Source of the DNA: Lentisphaeria bacterium
Lineage (GTDB): Bacteria > Verrucomicrobiota > Lentisphaeria > Victivallales > Victivallaceae
Direction: 5' to 3'
NCBI GenBank assembly: GCA_017450705.1
Contig: JAFSTC010000014.1
Coordinates: 1-64,000, forward strand
DNA: 64,000 nt
Below the pieces are notes generated by a model that saw only the letters and a program-made list of their open reading frames with translations, had not been told where the DNA came from and ran no database searches. Positions 17,398-26,592 of this stretch are shown in pieces. A program made the translations under genes and the position numbers. Every line of letters starts with the position of its first letter. The stretch's first letter is position 1.

Positions 17398-19728
17398 TTA
17401 TTCGGCTGTCTTTACCAGAAATACCCGGTCGCAGTAGATGTTGCGGAAACGGCCGTCGTAGCGCAGTGACAGATAAACATCCCATTGCACTTTCAAAGAC
17501 TTCAGATCGTCGTAATTGGCGACTCTGCCGATGGGGATCGAAAAAGTCTCCATGATCTTCACCGCGGAATCCGGCGTCAGTTTCACCGGCGGGAATTTGT
17601 AGAGCGCATAATCGTCGCGGGCGATCTTCGCGGCCGGAATTTTCAAGACGGCCTCTCCGCTGCCGCCGTGCTTGACGATCGAGGCGGTGAAGTCACCGAG
17701 ATCGGATAGATGCGTGCTCAGGCCCATGCCGTAGTTGGCATGGCTGTCCGCTCTGAGAAGACGGCTGTCATATTTCTTCAAGTCGGGTTCGATGACGACG
17801 AGATTTCCGCCGTCGAACTTCTGCAGTTCGGCGGGAACGGGTTTGGCCTTGCGGCTGTTTTCGATGTCGGAGATCCACTGTTCGAGCCGTTCGGAAAAGC
17901 TCTTGCGGCGGACTTTACGCACCTGGCGTTTGGCTTCCAGTTCTTTTACGGCGGCCCTCATCCGGTTTTTGCATTCGTCGAAGAGCTTCCGGTCGAAATC
18001 GATCCTCAAATTTTCGATGATGGCGGCCTCCAGACCGATGCGCAGGAGCCGCAGATGGAAGGCATGGTCTCCGTCGACCTTTTTTTCGGCCTTTTCCAGC
18101 AGCGCGTTCCACTCCTTCAGCTGTTCCAGCGTGAGATAGTGGTGCGAGTAAGAGTGGTTCCATGTTTTCCCGGAAGCGGTGAACTTGCGGTGGGCCGTGT
18201 CCAGAGCGCTGTAGTACTTTTGAACGTCATCGGCGGCGTTTCCGTAGTAGAGGGAGATGAATTCCGCGGCCAGTTTGTTGTGATCCCGGTCGGGATCCTG
18301 AAACAGCTTCAGCATCACGTAACTCTGCAGCGCGGTGAAATTGGTGTGTTCGCTCAGCCCGCCCGAATCATGCTCAAAATAGGTGCCTTCGACGCCGCAG
18401 TCGCGCAGGAAACGTATGTCTCTTGCGATGCGTTCCATCGCCACGCTCGGATCGGCGATCAGACGGCCGTCACGGATGTACGGGTTGGGATAATACCACA
18501 CCAGGATCCTTTTGGTCAGTTTGCACCAGTTCAGGATATCGTCACGCGTCAGGCGGTTGAGCTGGGTCGCTGCCCACGAATGGGAAAAGTTGGCGTTGAT
18601 CGGCGCGATGTTCACCACCAGATTGCCCGGCAGTTTTTCGTTCAGTTCCGGCGGGATCTGGGTCAGACTGCGCTGGTAGGCGTCGGTGAAAAACTGGATG
18701 CCGGGATTCTTTTTCGCCAGATCGATCAGATAAAGGAGCAGCGGCGCCCCGGGCGATTTGTACTGCTTCTGCAGAGCCGCGCATTTCGGGCAGAGGCAGA
18801 GATTGTACGCCTTGTCGTAGGAGCTGATATTCAGCAGCAGGGTGCGCCCCGCGTTGGCGGGCTTGTCCTTCACTTCGTTGTAGAGACGCAGGATGTTTTT
18901 TGTCAGTTCCTTCTGCAGATCCGGATTGGAGAAGCACAAATGGCGGTCTGGCACGCGTTTGCCCTTCTCGTCCATGGAGAAGTATTCCGGATTGCTCTCG
19001 AAATACGCCTTGTCCCGCAGCCAGACGGGCGGATGCAGATGTTTGACGATCCGCTTTTCGTATTTGAAGGGCGGCAGCAGCATGGGCATGCTGTGGGGCG
19101 GCAGGAGAAGTTTGTACACGTTGCCGTTTTTGTTGTACTGCCCCGGCAGATCGAAATTCTGTCTGTTCCGGAGGAAAAACAGGGAGGCTTTCTCCTGATC
19201 GGGATAGACATACGTCATCAGCGAGCGGACGGGAAAGGCATACCGGGCAATATGCGTTTCGGCCGGGACGGTCAGTTTTTTCCGCCGGGGAGCATAGGTG
19301 AAGCCATGGGCATCGAGGAAGCGGCACCCCAGACGGTTTTCGATGAATTCATAGGCGGCGAAGAGCGAACCGCGTTTGCCTTTGCCGAAGAGATAAATAT
19401 CCTTGCCGACGCATTGGACGACGGGATTTTGTTCCGTGAGTTTGTGCTGTCCGGCAAGTTTCTGCGCCTGTCCGGCCATGCCGATGAAAATACGGCAGGC
19501 AGCGGGGGCCTGGGCGTTTTTCACGACCTTGAAGTCCGCCCCCGTGACCTGCTTGAGAAAATACCGGAGGTCCTCCGCGGCAAGCCGTTCCAGCTGCGTC
19601 GGGGCATCCGGCGTGACGATCGTGTAGGCGGTTTGGCCGTCCTCAGCCAACAGGAGTTCCGCACCTGCCGCAAGGCAGGGGAACAGCGCCAGCGCCGCCA
19701 GCAGCGGCAGGGAAAAGATGTTTTTCAT
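17398..19728 (-). CDS. DUF4838 domain protein, secreted
   Basis: This 776-residue protein has a clear signal peptide (MKNIFSLPLLAALALFPCLAAGA). Residues about 30-150 form a GH20b/alpha-glucuronidase N-terminal-like domain (APTQLERLAAEDLRYFLKQ), followed by a TIM-barrel DUF4838 region with YDKAYNLCLCPKCAALQK and GVEGTYFEHDSGG. The family is widespread in glycan-degrading bacteria and thought to be glycosidase-like; no activity is firmly assigned. The C-terminal 130 residues look like a beta-sandwich. It is 42 bp downstream of the pseudopilin and one base upstream of the beta-helix gene, so the pseudopilin and this enzyme are probably made from one transcript. Confidence 0.87.
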   Translation of the reverse strand: MKNIFSLPLLAALALFPCLAAGAELLLAEDGQTAYTIVTPDAPTQLERLAAEDLRYFLKQVTGADFKVVKNAQAPAACRIFIGMAGQAQKLAGQHKLTEQNPVVQCVGKDIYLFGKGKRGSLFAAYEFIENRLGCRFLDAHGFTYAPRRKKLTVPAETHIARYAFPVRSLMTYVYPDQEKASLFFLRNRQNFDLPGQYNKNGNVYKLLLPPHSMPMLLPPFKYEKRIVKHLHPPVWLRDKAYFESNPEYFSMDEKGKRVPDRHLCFSNPDLQKELTKNILRLYNEVKDKPANAGRTLLLNISSYDKAYNLCLCPKCAALQKQYKSPGAPLLLYLIDLAKKNPGIQFFTDAYQRSLTQIPPELNEKLPGNLVVNIAPINANFSHSWAATQLNRLTRDDILNWCKLTKRILVWYYPNPYIRDGRLIADPSVAMERIARDIRFLRDCGVEGTYFEHDSGGLSEHTNFTALQSYVMLKLFQDPDRDHNKLAAEFISLYYGNAADDVQKYYSALDTAHRKFTASGKTWNHSYSHHYLTLEQLKEWNALLEKAEKKVDGDHAFHLRLLRIGLEAAIIENLRIDFDRKLFDECKNRMRAAVKELEAKRQVRKVRRKSFSERLEQWISDIENSRKAKPVPAELQKFDGGNLVVIEPDLKKYDSRLLRADSHANYGMGLSTHLSDLGDFTASIVKHGGSGEAVLKIPAAKIARDDYALYKFPPVKLTPDSAVKIMETFSIPIGRVANYDDLKSLKVQWDVYLSLRYDGRFRNIYCDRVFLVKTAE

Positions 19729-19770
19729 TCGATCTGTCTCTGTTTTTCCGGGATGGAGCCCCGAGGAGAT

Positions 19771-20541
19771 CTACCTCATGCCGCCGGTCCAGAATTCGAC
19801 ATTGGCATCGGTGGGATTGGTGTGACCGCCTCCATCCTGTTTCAGCCATTGCGTGGTGATCCCGCCGCAGTGGGCGTCCAGATAGAGAATGTTGAAATCG
19901 CCTTCGTGGCGGCCGATGAAATTCGGGTGCCCCATGTGCGTCGAGTCGCCGGCGGCGAAGTAACTGGAATTCCCGTTGGGGCGGACATAATCCATCAGGC
20001 TCATCATGGTCGAGGGTTTCTTGCATCTGCCCTGCTTCATCACGGGATAATTGGCCGACATGGAGGCAACCGTACTGCCGCAGTTGGGATTTTTCGCGTA
20101 ATGATAGGTCTGGCCGATCCCGAGATACACCCGGGGATACTCCACGCCGCTCCGCAGGATGGGCTTCATCTGGGAGGGACAGTTCATGACGGCGGGATAA
20201 TTCTCCGGCCGGTCCGTCTGCGGGACGGTCTTTGCGCTCGGGCCGCCGAAAAATCCGCCTTTGGCCAGCAGGGCTCCCCAGCGGTCGGTTTCTCCGGAGC
20301 CCGTTTCTATCGGCAGGACCCAGCCCTCGTAGTTGGTGGAATACATGGATTCGTAAGTTCCGAGGTTCTTCATGTTGCTCTTGCAGGAGGCCCGGCGGCC
20401 CCTCGCCCGCGCCTGGTTGAGCGCCGGCATGAGCATGGCGGCCAATATGGCGATGATGGCGATCACGACCAAGAGCTCGATCAAGGTGAAACGGTGTCCG
20501 GCGATCTGCATTTTTTCACGCGGCATGAAGCGGTTGTTCAT
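19771..20541 (-). CDS. Pseudopilin-like protein with H-X9-DA motif, locus 1
   Basis: This 256-residue protein starts [12 protein letters not shown] type IV pilin-like signal has Phe18 and Glu22 (+5) within [20 protein letters not shown], with Arg rather than Gly at -1. The C-terminal part ends with [14 protein letters not shown], fitting the prepilin-processing-associated H-X9-DG signature with Ala for Gly. Such proteins are inserted in the inner membrane and assembled or displayed at the surface by type II/IV machinery. ATG 20541 is chosen for GGGAGAAAG upstream; an in-frame ATG at 20571 is less likely. It sits just before a secreted DUF4838 enzyme, as its counterparts sit in the other two loci. 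Confidence 0.88.
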   Translation of the reverse strand: MNNRFMPREKMQIAGHRFTLIELLVVIAIIAILAAMLMPALNQARARGRRASCKSNMKNLGTYESMYSTNYEGWVLPIETGSGETDRWGALLAKGGFFGGPSAKTVPQTDRPENYPAVMNCPSQMKPILRSGVEYPRVYLGIGQTYHYAKNPNCGSTVASMSANYPVMKQGRCKKPSTMMSLMDYVRPNGNSSYFAAGDSTHMGHPNFIGRHEGDFNILYLDAHCGGITTQWLKQDGGGHTNPTDANVEFWTGGMR

Positions 20542-20669
20542 TTTCTTTCTCCCTGTTTTCGTTTCCGTCAAAAGAGTTTTGCGATTGACATGTTTCGATT
20601 TTGTTCTTCATTCGATGCGGAACGGCGTTTTTCTGTTGTTTCCTCCCCTTTCCATTTTTTCCGATGTTT

Positions 20670-21539
20670 TCATTTATCGGGATTTCCGATGATTTCACTC
20701 AAGTAAGGGATCGATTCCGCGGCGCCGGGGCGGGTCACGGCGATCGCGGCGGCGGCCGCCGCCCTTTTCATGGCCGCCTCGGGATCTTCGCCCTGAACCA
20801 GCGAAGCGACAAAATACCCGGTGAAGGTGTCGCCCGCTCCGGTGGTGTCGACGGCTTTTCCGGCATTTGCCGCCGGGACCCGCACGAATTCGCCGTTGCG
20901 GCCCCGGTATTCAGCCCCCCGGGCGCCCAGCGTGGTCAGGATATTGCAGCGGGAAATGCGTTCCCCGGCGCATGTCTGCAGAGCCCGGGCCTCGCCTTCG
21001 TTGACCAGAAACGTATCCACCGCTTCCAGCGGCAGAGCGCCGATCGTTTTATCCATCGGCGAGGGGTTGAAAAATATCCGCAAATTCATTTTCGCGGCCA
21101 GTTCCATGCACTCTTTCAAAGATGATATCTCGTTCTGCAGCAGGACGACGGATCCTTCGGGCATCTTTTCCAGCGCCCTGCGGATCCTCTCCGGGGTCAC
21201 GGCGAAATTTGCCCCGTGCAGCAGGACGATCGCGTTTTCCCCGTCATCCGCGACCTGGATCACCGCGCATCCGGTCGGCTCGTCCCGCAGGACTTCGATC
21301 CCGGAGCAATCGACATGCTCTTTTTCCAGCAATTCCCTGAGGAACAGACCGTCCTGACCGACCGCCCCGGCATGAGCGGCTTCGACGCCCGCGCGGGCCA
21401 GGGCCACGGACTGGTTCAGCCCTTTGCCCCCCGCATGCCGGGCCGCCGAAAAGGACGAAAGCGTCTCCCCGGGGCGGACGATATGCGGCACCCGGTAAAC
21501 GATGTCGATATTCAGCGAACCGATATTCAGCACTCGCAC
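20670..21539 (-). CDS. PfkB-family sugar kinase, ribokinase-like
   Basis: This 289-residue protein has both PfkB signatures: GGKGLNQSVALARAG (37-51), close to the ribokinase type, and DTTGAGDTFTGYF (231-243) with catalytic base Asp237. It phosphorylates a sugar or sugar acid with ATP in the cytoplasm. It is 15 bp downstream of a DapA-family aldolase. Together they suggest a route in which the polymer-derived sugar acid is cleaved and a product phosphorylated, or a 2-keto-3-deoxy acid is phosphorylated; the sequence does not settle which. The shared promoter at 22512 and the LacI-type operator at 22574 imply sugar-responsive control. Confidence 0.9.
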   Translation of the reverse strand: MRVLNIGSLNIDIVYRVPHIVRPGETLSSFSAARHAGGKGLNQSVALARAGVEAAHAGAVGQDGLFLRELLEKEHVDCSGIEVLRDEPTGCAVIQVADDGENAIVLLHGANFAVTPERIRRALEKMPEGSVVLLQNEISSLKECMELAAKMNLRIFFNPSPMDKTIGALPLEAVDTFLVNEGEARALQTCAGERISRCNILTTLGARGAEYRGRNGEFVRVPAANAGKAVDTTGAGDTFTGYFVASLVQGEDPEAAMKRAAAAAAIAVTRPGAAESIPYLSEIIGNPDK

Positions 21540-21554
21540 GGAAAAAGTTCCTTC

Positions 21555-22463
21555 TCAGATTTTGAATTCTGCGGAAAACCTCTTCACGAAATCGTCGATC
21601 ACGGGTTCCCCGTCGATGGGGCGGGCGGGACGGGTCATGAACGGTTCCATGAACCCCAGTCGGCTTAACGCGTATTTCAGCCCGGCGGCGACGCCGCAGC
21701 AGATATTTTCGCGGAACTGGTAAACTTTCTGCAGGTCGACGATCCACCGCTGATATTTTTCCGCGGCGGCCTCGTCGCCCTTTCGGCACGCCTCATACAT
21801 CCCGACGTAGAACTGGGGCGCGAGATTGGCGCCGCTGTTGACGCCGCCGCAGGCGCCCGCGCGCAGAGCCCCCTGCAGCAGGGTGTCCGGACCCATGAAA
21901 AGCGATATCTCCCGGCGGTCTCTCATTTCGGACGCGACCTTTTCGAAGTCGGCGGCACTCCCGGCGCTGTCCTTGTAGCCCGCGATCCCGGGCAGTTGGA
22001 GGATCTCCACCACCAGTTCGGGCGGCATCAGGATCTTGGTCATCGCCGGCATGTTGTAGACGTAGACCGGCAGCGGCTGTTCGGCCCCCAGGATGCGGTA
22101 GAACTCCAGAAGCTCGCGATTTTCCAGCGGCAGGTAGCACGGCGGGGCGGCGACCACGCCGTCGGCCCCGGAACGGGCGGCGAAATCCGCAAGATCGAGA
22201 TAATCCTGCAAGTTGTCGGCGCTGATGCCGACCAGCACCGGGACGCGCCTGTTGCAGTTTTCGACCGTTCTGACGATCGTCTCCTCTTTGATCTTCTGCG
22301 GCAGCGCGGGCCCTTCGCCCGTCGTCCCCAAAACGAACAGGCCGGCAACGCGGTTTTTGATCAGATATTCATGGTGCCGGCACAGCGCCCCGCGATCCAG
22401 CGTCCCGTCGGTCTTCAGCGGCGTCACCACCGGCGGAACGATGCCTTCGATCCGTTTTTTCAT
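21555..22463 (-). CDS. DapA/NanA-family aldolase
   Basis: This 302-residue protein belongs to the dihydrodipicolinate synthase/N-acetylneuraminate lyase superfamily. It has GTTGEG (46-51), Tyr136 in VYVYNMPA and the Schiff-base Lys164 in GYKDS. Lack of further context makes dihydrodipicolinate synthase unlikely; sugar-acid aldolase (N-acetylneuraminate or 2-keto-3-deoxy acid) fits the neighbouring PfkB kinase and a sialate O-acetylesterase in the same run. It is the first gene after the LacI regulator and has its own promoter and operator, so it is probably the entry of a regulated catabolic operon. Confidence 0.88.
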   Translation of the reverse strand: MKKRIEGIVPPVVTPLKTDGTLDRGALCRHHEYLIKNRVAGLFVLGTTGEGPALPQKIKEETIVRTVENCNRRVPVLVGISADNLQDYLDLADFAARSGADGVVAAPPCYLPLENRELLEFYRILGAEQPLPVYVYNMPAMTKILMPPELVVEILQLPGIAGYKDSAGSAADFEKVASEMRDRREISLFMGPDTLLQGALRAGACGGVNSGANLAPQFYVGMYEACRKGDEAAAEKYQRWIVDLQKVYQFRENICCGVAAGLKYALSRLGFMEPFMTRPARPIDGEPVIDDFVKRFSAEFKI

Positions 22464-22511
22464 GCTCTATGGACTCCCGGTAATTGAGGTATGTTTTTCA
22501 CGGTGTGAGGA

Positions 22512-22540
22512 AATATAGGACAGTAAAAAATCTTTTTCAA
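22512..22540 (-). promoter_or_regulatory. Promoter of the aldolase-kinase operon
   Basis: On the minus strand: TTGAAA (22535-22540), a 17-bp spacer and TATATT (22512-22517). It is 49 bp ahead of the aldolase ATG at 22463 and downstream of the LacI-type palindrome. Confidence 0.75.
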
Positions 22541-22573
22541 GCTTGGCGGGGCGGATACGGGAAAATTATTTGA

Positions 22574-22594
22574 GAAACGTTTAGTAAACGTTTC
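22574..22594. promoter_or_regulatory. LacI-type operator, perfect 21-bp palindrome
   Basis: GAAACGTTTA-G-TAAACGTTTC has perfect 10-bp arms. Each arm contains AAACGTTT, itself the central-CG palindrome typical of LacI-family operators, with 11 bp between the two centres. It lies between the lacI-type gene stop and the aldolase promoter. Confidence 0.8.
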
Positions 22595-22601
22595 GCGACG
22601 A

Positions 22602-23576
22602 CTACGGCACGCACAGTTTGGGACTGACGAAAAACGATGATCTTTCGGGCACGTTCTTTCCGCCGGAGATCAGTTTAAAGAGTTCCTGACAGGCCAGTTC
22701 GACCATGAGTTCGCCGCCGAGATCCACGGCCGCCGGACGGGGGCGTATCCCCGCCATGTGTTCGGGGGACTTGTTCCCGCACACCAGCAGGGGCAGCGGA
22801 CCGGCGCCGCGGCACAGGGCCAGGTGCAGCGAGGGCAGGAGGAAACTCTCCGGAATGAAGATCCCGTCGAAATTTTCGAAAAGGCCTTTTTCCTGCGCCC
22901 GGAGAAAAATGTCTTCCAGTTCGGTGTGGCTCAGCGTTTCCAGCAGCGGGGTGTCGAATTTCAGCGTCTCGAAGTCGATCTTCTGCGAAAAACACTCGAA
23001 GCCGAACCCCTCGCACCGGGCGGAGATACCGGGATTTTGGGCGGGGATGTCGATGATCGCACACTTTTTGCAGCCCTTGCCGATCAGATAACGCGCCGCC
23101 AGTCTCCCGGCCAGTTCGTTGCCCATGAGGGCATGGGGAGCCCGGCCGCTGAGACGGTGACTGTTGAGCCAGACATGAGGCAGTTTTGCGATGCTCGCTT
23201 CGAGTTCCGGCGACGACAGCGAAAAGCCGAAGATGATCACGCCTTCGATCTTTTCCTGCATGCACTTGCGGTGGAATTCGTCGTCGGAGAGATCATAGGG
23301 CAGAAGCAGCAGATTCCACCTTTGCCCGAAGATGCGCAGCATTTGCTGCAAATAGGAAAAGAAGTGCTTGTAATAGAGGCTGTTCTGCGGCATGAACAAG
23401 GCGATGTTGCCGCCGCCTGCGTTTTTTTTGCGCGGGTAATACTCCGCATCGGAAACGACTTTCAGGATCCTTTTTCGTGTTTCGTCGCCGACGCCGGTCT
23501 GGCCGTGCAGCACCCGGGAGACCGATGCCGGGGAAACGCCGGCCAGCTCCGCCGCTTTTCTTATGGTCATTTTCAT
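22602..23576 (-). CDS. LacI-family transcriptional regulator
   Basis: This 324-residue protein starts MKMTIRKAAELAGVSPAS, a textbook LacI helix-turn-helix (residues 3-25) with the hinge helix near residues 50-60. The remainder is a periplasmic-binding-like effector domain (NIALFMPQNSLYYKHFFSYL, then VIIFGFSLSSPELEAS). The ATG at 23576 is chosen because the domain starts there; the frame is open 112 codons further upstream but that part is not protein-like. It probably represses the aldolase-kinase operon through the palindrome at 22574 and may regulate itself and the divergent esterase via the repeat at 23645. Its inducer is unknown, presumably a sugar phosphate or keto-acid. Confidence 0.93.
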   Translation of the reverse strand: MKMTIRKAAELAGVSPASVSRVLHGQTGVGDETRKRILKVVSDAEYYPRKKNAGGGNIALFMPQNSLYYKHFFSYLQQMLRIFGQRWNLLLLPYDLSDDEFHRKCMQEKIEGVIIFGFSLSSPELEASIAKLPHVWLNSHRLSGRAPHALMGNELAGRLAARYLIGKGCKKCAIIDIPAQNPGISARCEGFGFECFSQKIDFETLKFDTPLLETLSHTELEDIFLRAQEKGLFENFDGIFIPESFLLPSLHLALCRGAGPLPLLVCGNKSPEHMAGIRPRPAAVDLGGELMVELACQELFKLISGGKNVPERSSFFVSPKLCVP

Positions 23577-23607
23577 CGTATCGCCGCGCCTTCCTTCGCC
23601 TGCGATT

Positions 23608-23636
23608 AATATGACTGCCGGAAACGATTTTGTCAA
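23608..23636 (-). promoter_or_regulatory. Promoter of the lacI-type gene
   Basis: On the minus strand: TTGACA (23631-23636), a 17-bp spacer and CATATT (23608-23613), 32 bp before the ATG at 23576. Confidence 0.6.
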
Positions 23637-23644
23637 CGGCGGAA

Positions 23645-23668
23645 CGAAACAAAATCGCATTTGTTTCG
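23645..23668. promoter_or_regulatory. Inverted repeat between divergent lacI and esterase genes
   Basis: CGAAACAAA-ATCGCA-TTTGTTTCG has perfect 9-bp arms. Like the 22574 palindrome it begins GAAAC and ends GTTTC. It sits directly upstream of the lacI promoter and 33 bp before the esterase -35, so it could serve both. Confidence 0.65.
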
Positions 23669-23701
23669 CTGCTCTGTTCCGCCGGAGGACCGGAGCGGTC
23701 C

Positions 23702-23729
23702 TTGAAAAGCCGCCCGAAGGTGGTATAGT
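23702..23729 (+). promoter_or_regulatory. Promoter of the acetylxylan-esterase-type gene
   Basis: TTGAAA (23702-23707), a 16-bp spacer and TATAGT (23724-23729), pointing toward the ATG at 23826. Confidence 0.6.
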
Positions 23730-23825
23730 AGTATGCCGCGCGGGAGCCGGGACCGCCGGTCCTTTCCGGCCGATACCGGCCCGCGGCGGGACTCGTTTCA
23801 GAACATGTTTTCCGGAGAAGGATTT

Positions 23826-25166
23826 ATGGGAAAAAAAGTGCCGTCCTCGATGCCCGTCTTCGACGGAGACCGGGCTCCCCGCCCGGATACGGACCCGTAC
23901 GCCAGTGTGCAAGTTCTGGGAAGAACCGGCAAATCGCCGCTTTCATACCGCCCCGGCGAGGAAATGGTCTTCTCGTTCGAGGTCGATTTCGGCGATGTAA
24001 AACCCGGGAAATGGTCCCTCGTTTACGAGAGGAAAGGGGACGATCATGTGACTTTCGGGGGCAAAGCGCCGGCGGACCGGCCGCTGACGGTAAAGACCTC
24101 CATCGACCGCCCGGGGTTCGTCAACGTCAACGCCTATCTGGTCGACGGCGGGGAAAACCGCCTCACGAAGCTCGATTACCGCAACAAGCAGGCTCCCATC
24201 GGCTTTTTTGCCGGAGCGGGGGTCGAGATCGAAACCCTCGGGGACTGCGGGGAGCCCGGCGATTTCGATGCGTTCTGGGACCGGCAGAAAAAACGCCTCG
24301 CACTTTGTCCCTTCCGGGACCGGACCCGGAAGATCCTCGAAAAGGAACTGGAAGACGGCTTTGTTTATTCCGTCAGCATCCCGGCGCCGGGGCCCCGGCC
24401 AGCGACCGGATACATGACCGTCCCCCGGGGGGCGCAGGAAAGATCCCTGCCGATCCTGATCACCTTCAACGGCTACGGTCTCCTGCGCCAGCTGCCGCCC
24501 GAAAGCATCACGCCCGGCTGTCTCCATCTTCATATCAACGCCCATGGGCAGGAATTGGGGCAGGATGATGCCTATTATGAAGAATTTTTCAAATCCGTCT
24601 GTACGGGAGACGTCGGCTACGCCTACGATCCGGAGCTGAACAAAGATCCGGGAACCTGCTATTTCAACGGCATGGTCATGCGGGTGCTGCGGGCCTTGGA
24701 GTATTTGAAGACTTGTCCCGAGTGGGACGGCCGGAACATCACCGCCTCGGGCAACAGTCAGGGCGGGCTTCAGACGATGTGGGCGGCGGCGCTGGACCCG
24801 GATGTCACGAAAGCGACGCCCGCGGTCACCTGGTGCTGCGATCTGGCCGGTGCCGCGAAAGCCGGACGCCTGTCCAGTTTGTATCCCATCGCCTACCAGC
24901 CCGCGCTGGATTACTACGATGCGGTATTCATGGCCAAACGGATCACGCAAGCGGAGGTGACGATCCTCCGCGCCGGGCTGGGGGACTACAACTGTCCTCC
25001 CTCCGGCGTCGCCATCAGCTACCGCAACCTTGCGACGCCCGATAAGACGATCCGCTGGTATCAGGGCAGCGACCACGGGTTTGTTCCGAAAAACCCGGAG
25101 ATCATAACCTGGACGACAAAAAATAACCTCCCCGGTTCCTCGGCAAAGGAATCCGAAAAGATGTGA
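23826..25166 (+). CDS. Acetylxylan esterase/cephalosporin-C deacetylase family protein (AXE1-like)
   Basis: This 446-residue protein has no signal peptide. An N-terminal beta domain (1-125) precedes the AXE1 alpha/beta-hydrolase. The catalytic triad is visible as Ser311 in ASGNSQGG, Asp387 in GLGDYNCPPSG and His417 in GSDHGF. It deacetylates acetylated oligosaccharides, in the cytosol if no signal is present. ATG 23826 is fixed by GGAGAAGG just upstream; earlier in-frame starts at 23805 and 23733 are weaker. It is transcribed divergently from the LacI regulator with an inverted repeat between them, so it may belong to that regulon. The GntR gene follows 157 bp downstream. Confidence 0.9.
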   Translation: MGKKVPSSMPVFDGDRAPRPDTDPYASVQVLGRTGKSPLSYRPGEEMVFSFEVDFGDVKPGKWSLVYERKGDDHVTFGGKAPADRPLTVKTSIDRPGFVNVNAYLVDGGENRLTKLDYRNKQAPIGFFAGAGVEIETLGDCGEPGDFDAFWDRQKKRLALCPFRDRTRKILEKELEDGFVYSVSIPAPGPRPATGYMTVPRGAQERSLPILITFNGYGLLRQLPPESITPGCLHLHINAHGQELGQDDAYYEEFFKSVCTGDVGYAYDPELNKDPGTCYFNGMVMRVLRALEYLKTCPEWDGRNITASGNSQGGLQTMWAAALDPDVTKATPAVTWCCDLAGAAKAGRLSSLYPIAYQPALDYYDAVFMAKRITQAEVTILRAGLGDYNCPPSGVAISYRNLATPDKTIRWYQGSDHGFVPKNPEIITWTTKNNLPGSSAKESEKM

Positions 25167-25274
25167 GCCCCGGCCGTTCCCTGCCGGGAACGAAGCCCCC
25201 GGCGGACGGCGCTGTTTGCGTTGCCGCCGCTTGCCGCCAGCTATGCGGACAGGGCCTGTTTTTTGATTTCCCAA

Positions 25275-25303
25275 TTGATTTTTTCCGATAATTGATATAT
25301 ATT
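25275..25303 (+). promoter_or_regulatory. Promoter of the gntR-type gene
   Basis: TTGATT (25275-25280), a 17-bp spacer and TATATT (25298-25303). The -10 overlaps the inverted repeat at 25290-25318, the expected layout for autorepression. Confidence 0.75.
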
Positions 25304-25318
25304 AGGGCTATATCAATT
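25290..25318. promoter_or_regulatory. Candidate GntR operator
   Basis: AATTGATATA-TATTAGGGC-TATATCAATT has perfect 10-bp arms and a 9-bp spacer and overlaps the -10 of the gene's own promoter. Confidence 0.72.
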
Positions 25319-25323
25319 CCGGA

Positions 25324-26379
25324 ATGAAGCGTGTTATGACAGGAAAAAAATCGAAGTCCGCAAACAGTACGGAGCCCGTGTATCTGCAGACATACAGGCG
25401 GATCCTTCGCGACATTCAGGAAAAGCGTTGGAATCCGGGAGACAAGCTGCCCGCCGATATGGTGTTTGCGAAACAGATCGGAATAAATCACCTGACGCTG
25501 AAAAAAGCCTTGAATCGGCTCGCCGCCGAAGGCTTCCTTGTACGGACTCCCGGAAGGGGAACATTCATCGCCGACGTTCTGCCGGTCATCACGGGCGCCG
25601 CCGCCGGCAAACGCGTCGCGGTCATTTACGATATGGTCACGGAAGAATCATTCCACGGCGACATTTTTCTGAGCATCTACAAGGTTGTGGGCGAACTCGG
25701 TCTGACCCTTGAACTGCTCTCCGCAAACAACAGCCGCACCACTCAGTTCCAACAGATCATGTCGCTTTTTTCCGATTCCGACTCCGCCGGATGCATTGTC
25801 TGGTCCATCATGGATATGCGGCAACTGACGAATCTGGCCGCCGCGAAACCGGAAAATTATCCGCTGATCTTCATCAATCACAAACAGGAGCTGGATATTC
25901 AGGGGATCGATTTCTCCGGATACGACGATTACGGTTCCGGACGGAAGCTCGGGGAGTATATCAATTCTTTCGGGTTCAAGCGTTGTCTCATCTGCCAGGC
26001 GGGTGTCTTCAAAAAGAAAACGACCAATATTCACCGGGTCGTCGGTCTGCAGTCCGTTTTGAGCTGTCCGGTGGAAATTTTTTCCGGGTATGAACCGGGG
26101 GCTCCGGCGGAACTCTGTTCCCGCCTGCGTGAACAGAAATCGCCCGAAGACACCGCCGTCGTATTCATCAGCGATGGCGATTATACCTTGTCTGCCGACA
26201 CCCTTGCCCGGACGGCGTTGACTCCTTTTGTCTTTTTCACCGCCCGAAAGCCCTCCGCCAAAGGGATCCTGCTCTCCGCGCGGCTGATGGCTGAAAACGC
26301 GGTCAGGATCCTTGCCGCCCGCCGCGGCGGGGATGATTCCTTTTCCATTACCCGGCGCGTTACCGGAACGATCGTCTGA
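25324..26379 (+). CDS. GntR-family regulator with sugar-binding (LacI-like) effector domain
   Basis: This 351-residue protein has a winged helix at residues 19-80 ([20 protein letters not shown] to [18 protein letters not shown]). A periplasmic-binding-protein-like effector domain follows (from about residue 90, [10 protein letters not shown]), the AraR/GntR-hybrid layout of many sugar regulators. It should bind as a dimer to the inverted repeat overlapping its own promoter. The pseudopilin-to-GH38 operon begins 287 bp downstream from a separate strong promoter with related half-sites, so that operon is the likely target. ATG 25324 is used; ATG 25336 is an alternative with a similarly weak ribosome-binding site. 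Confidence 0.9.
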   Translation: MKRVMTGKKSKSANSTEPVYLQTYRRILRDIQEKRWNPGDKLPADMVFAKQIGINHLTLKKALNRLAAEGFLVRTPGRGTFIADVLPVITGAAAGKRVAVIYDMVTEESFHGDIFLSIYKVVGELGLTLELLSANNSRTTQFQQIMSLFSDSDSAGCIVWSIMDMRQLTNLAAAKPENYPLIFINHKQELDIQGIDFSGYDDYGSGRKLGEYINSFGFKRCLICQAGVFKKKTTNIHRVVGLQSVLSCPVEIFSGYEPGAPAELCSRLREQKSPEDTAVVFISDGDYTLSADTLARTALTPFVFFTARKPSAKGILLSARLMAENAVRILAARRGGDDSFSITRRVTGTIV

Positions 26380-26531
26380 ACCGCCCGACTTGTCTTTGCC
26401 GGACATCTCGGATCCGCCGCCGCGACTTTGGCTTGTTGTCTCCTGCCGCCTCTTCCCGGCAGTACCGCCGCCGGTTCGCGCCGGCAGCGGCGTATTGCCG
26501 AAAAATTTTCCCGCTTAAAAAATTTTCCCCC

Positions 26532-26560
26532 TTGACAAACGAGCGGAAGTCTTGTATATT
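26532..26560 (+). promoter_or_regulatory. Promoter of the pseudopilin-to-GH38 operon
   Basis: TTGACA (26532-26537), a 17-bp spacer and TATATT (26555-26560). It is nearly consensus. Its -10 lies inside TTGTATATTTAGTATATCAA, which carries half-sites like those of the GntR operator at 25290. The leader then runs 107 bp to the ATG. Confidence 0.82.
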
Positions 26561-26592
26561 TAGTATATCAAACATTTCGGCACGGAAGCGGG

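Noticed and set aside
17710-20706. 998-codon plus-strand open frame
   Set aside because: It spans the antisense of the DUF4838 gene, the pseudopilin and their intergenic gap, which no single real gene would do.
25175-25192. Terminator after the AXE1-like gene
   Set aside because: CGTTCCC-TGCC-GGGAACG is a neat hairpin, but no T run follows, so I did not call it a Rho-independent terminator.
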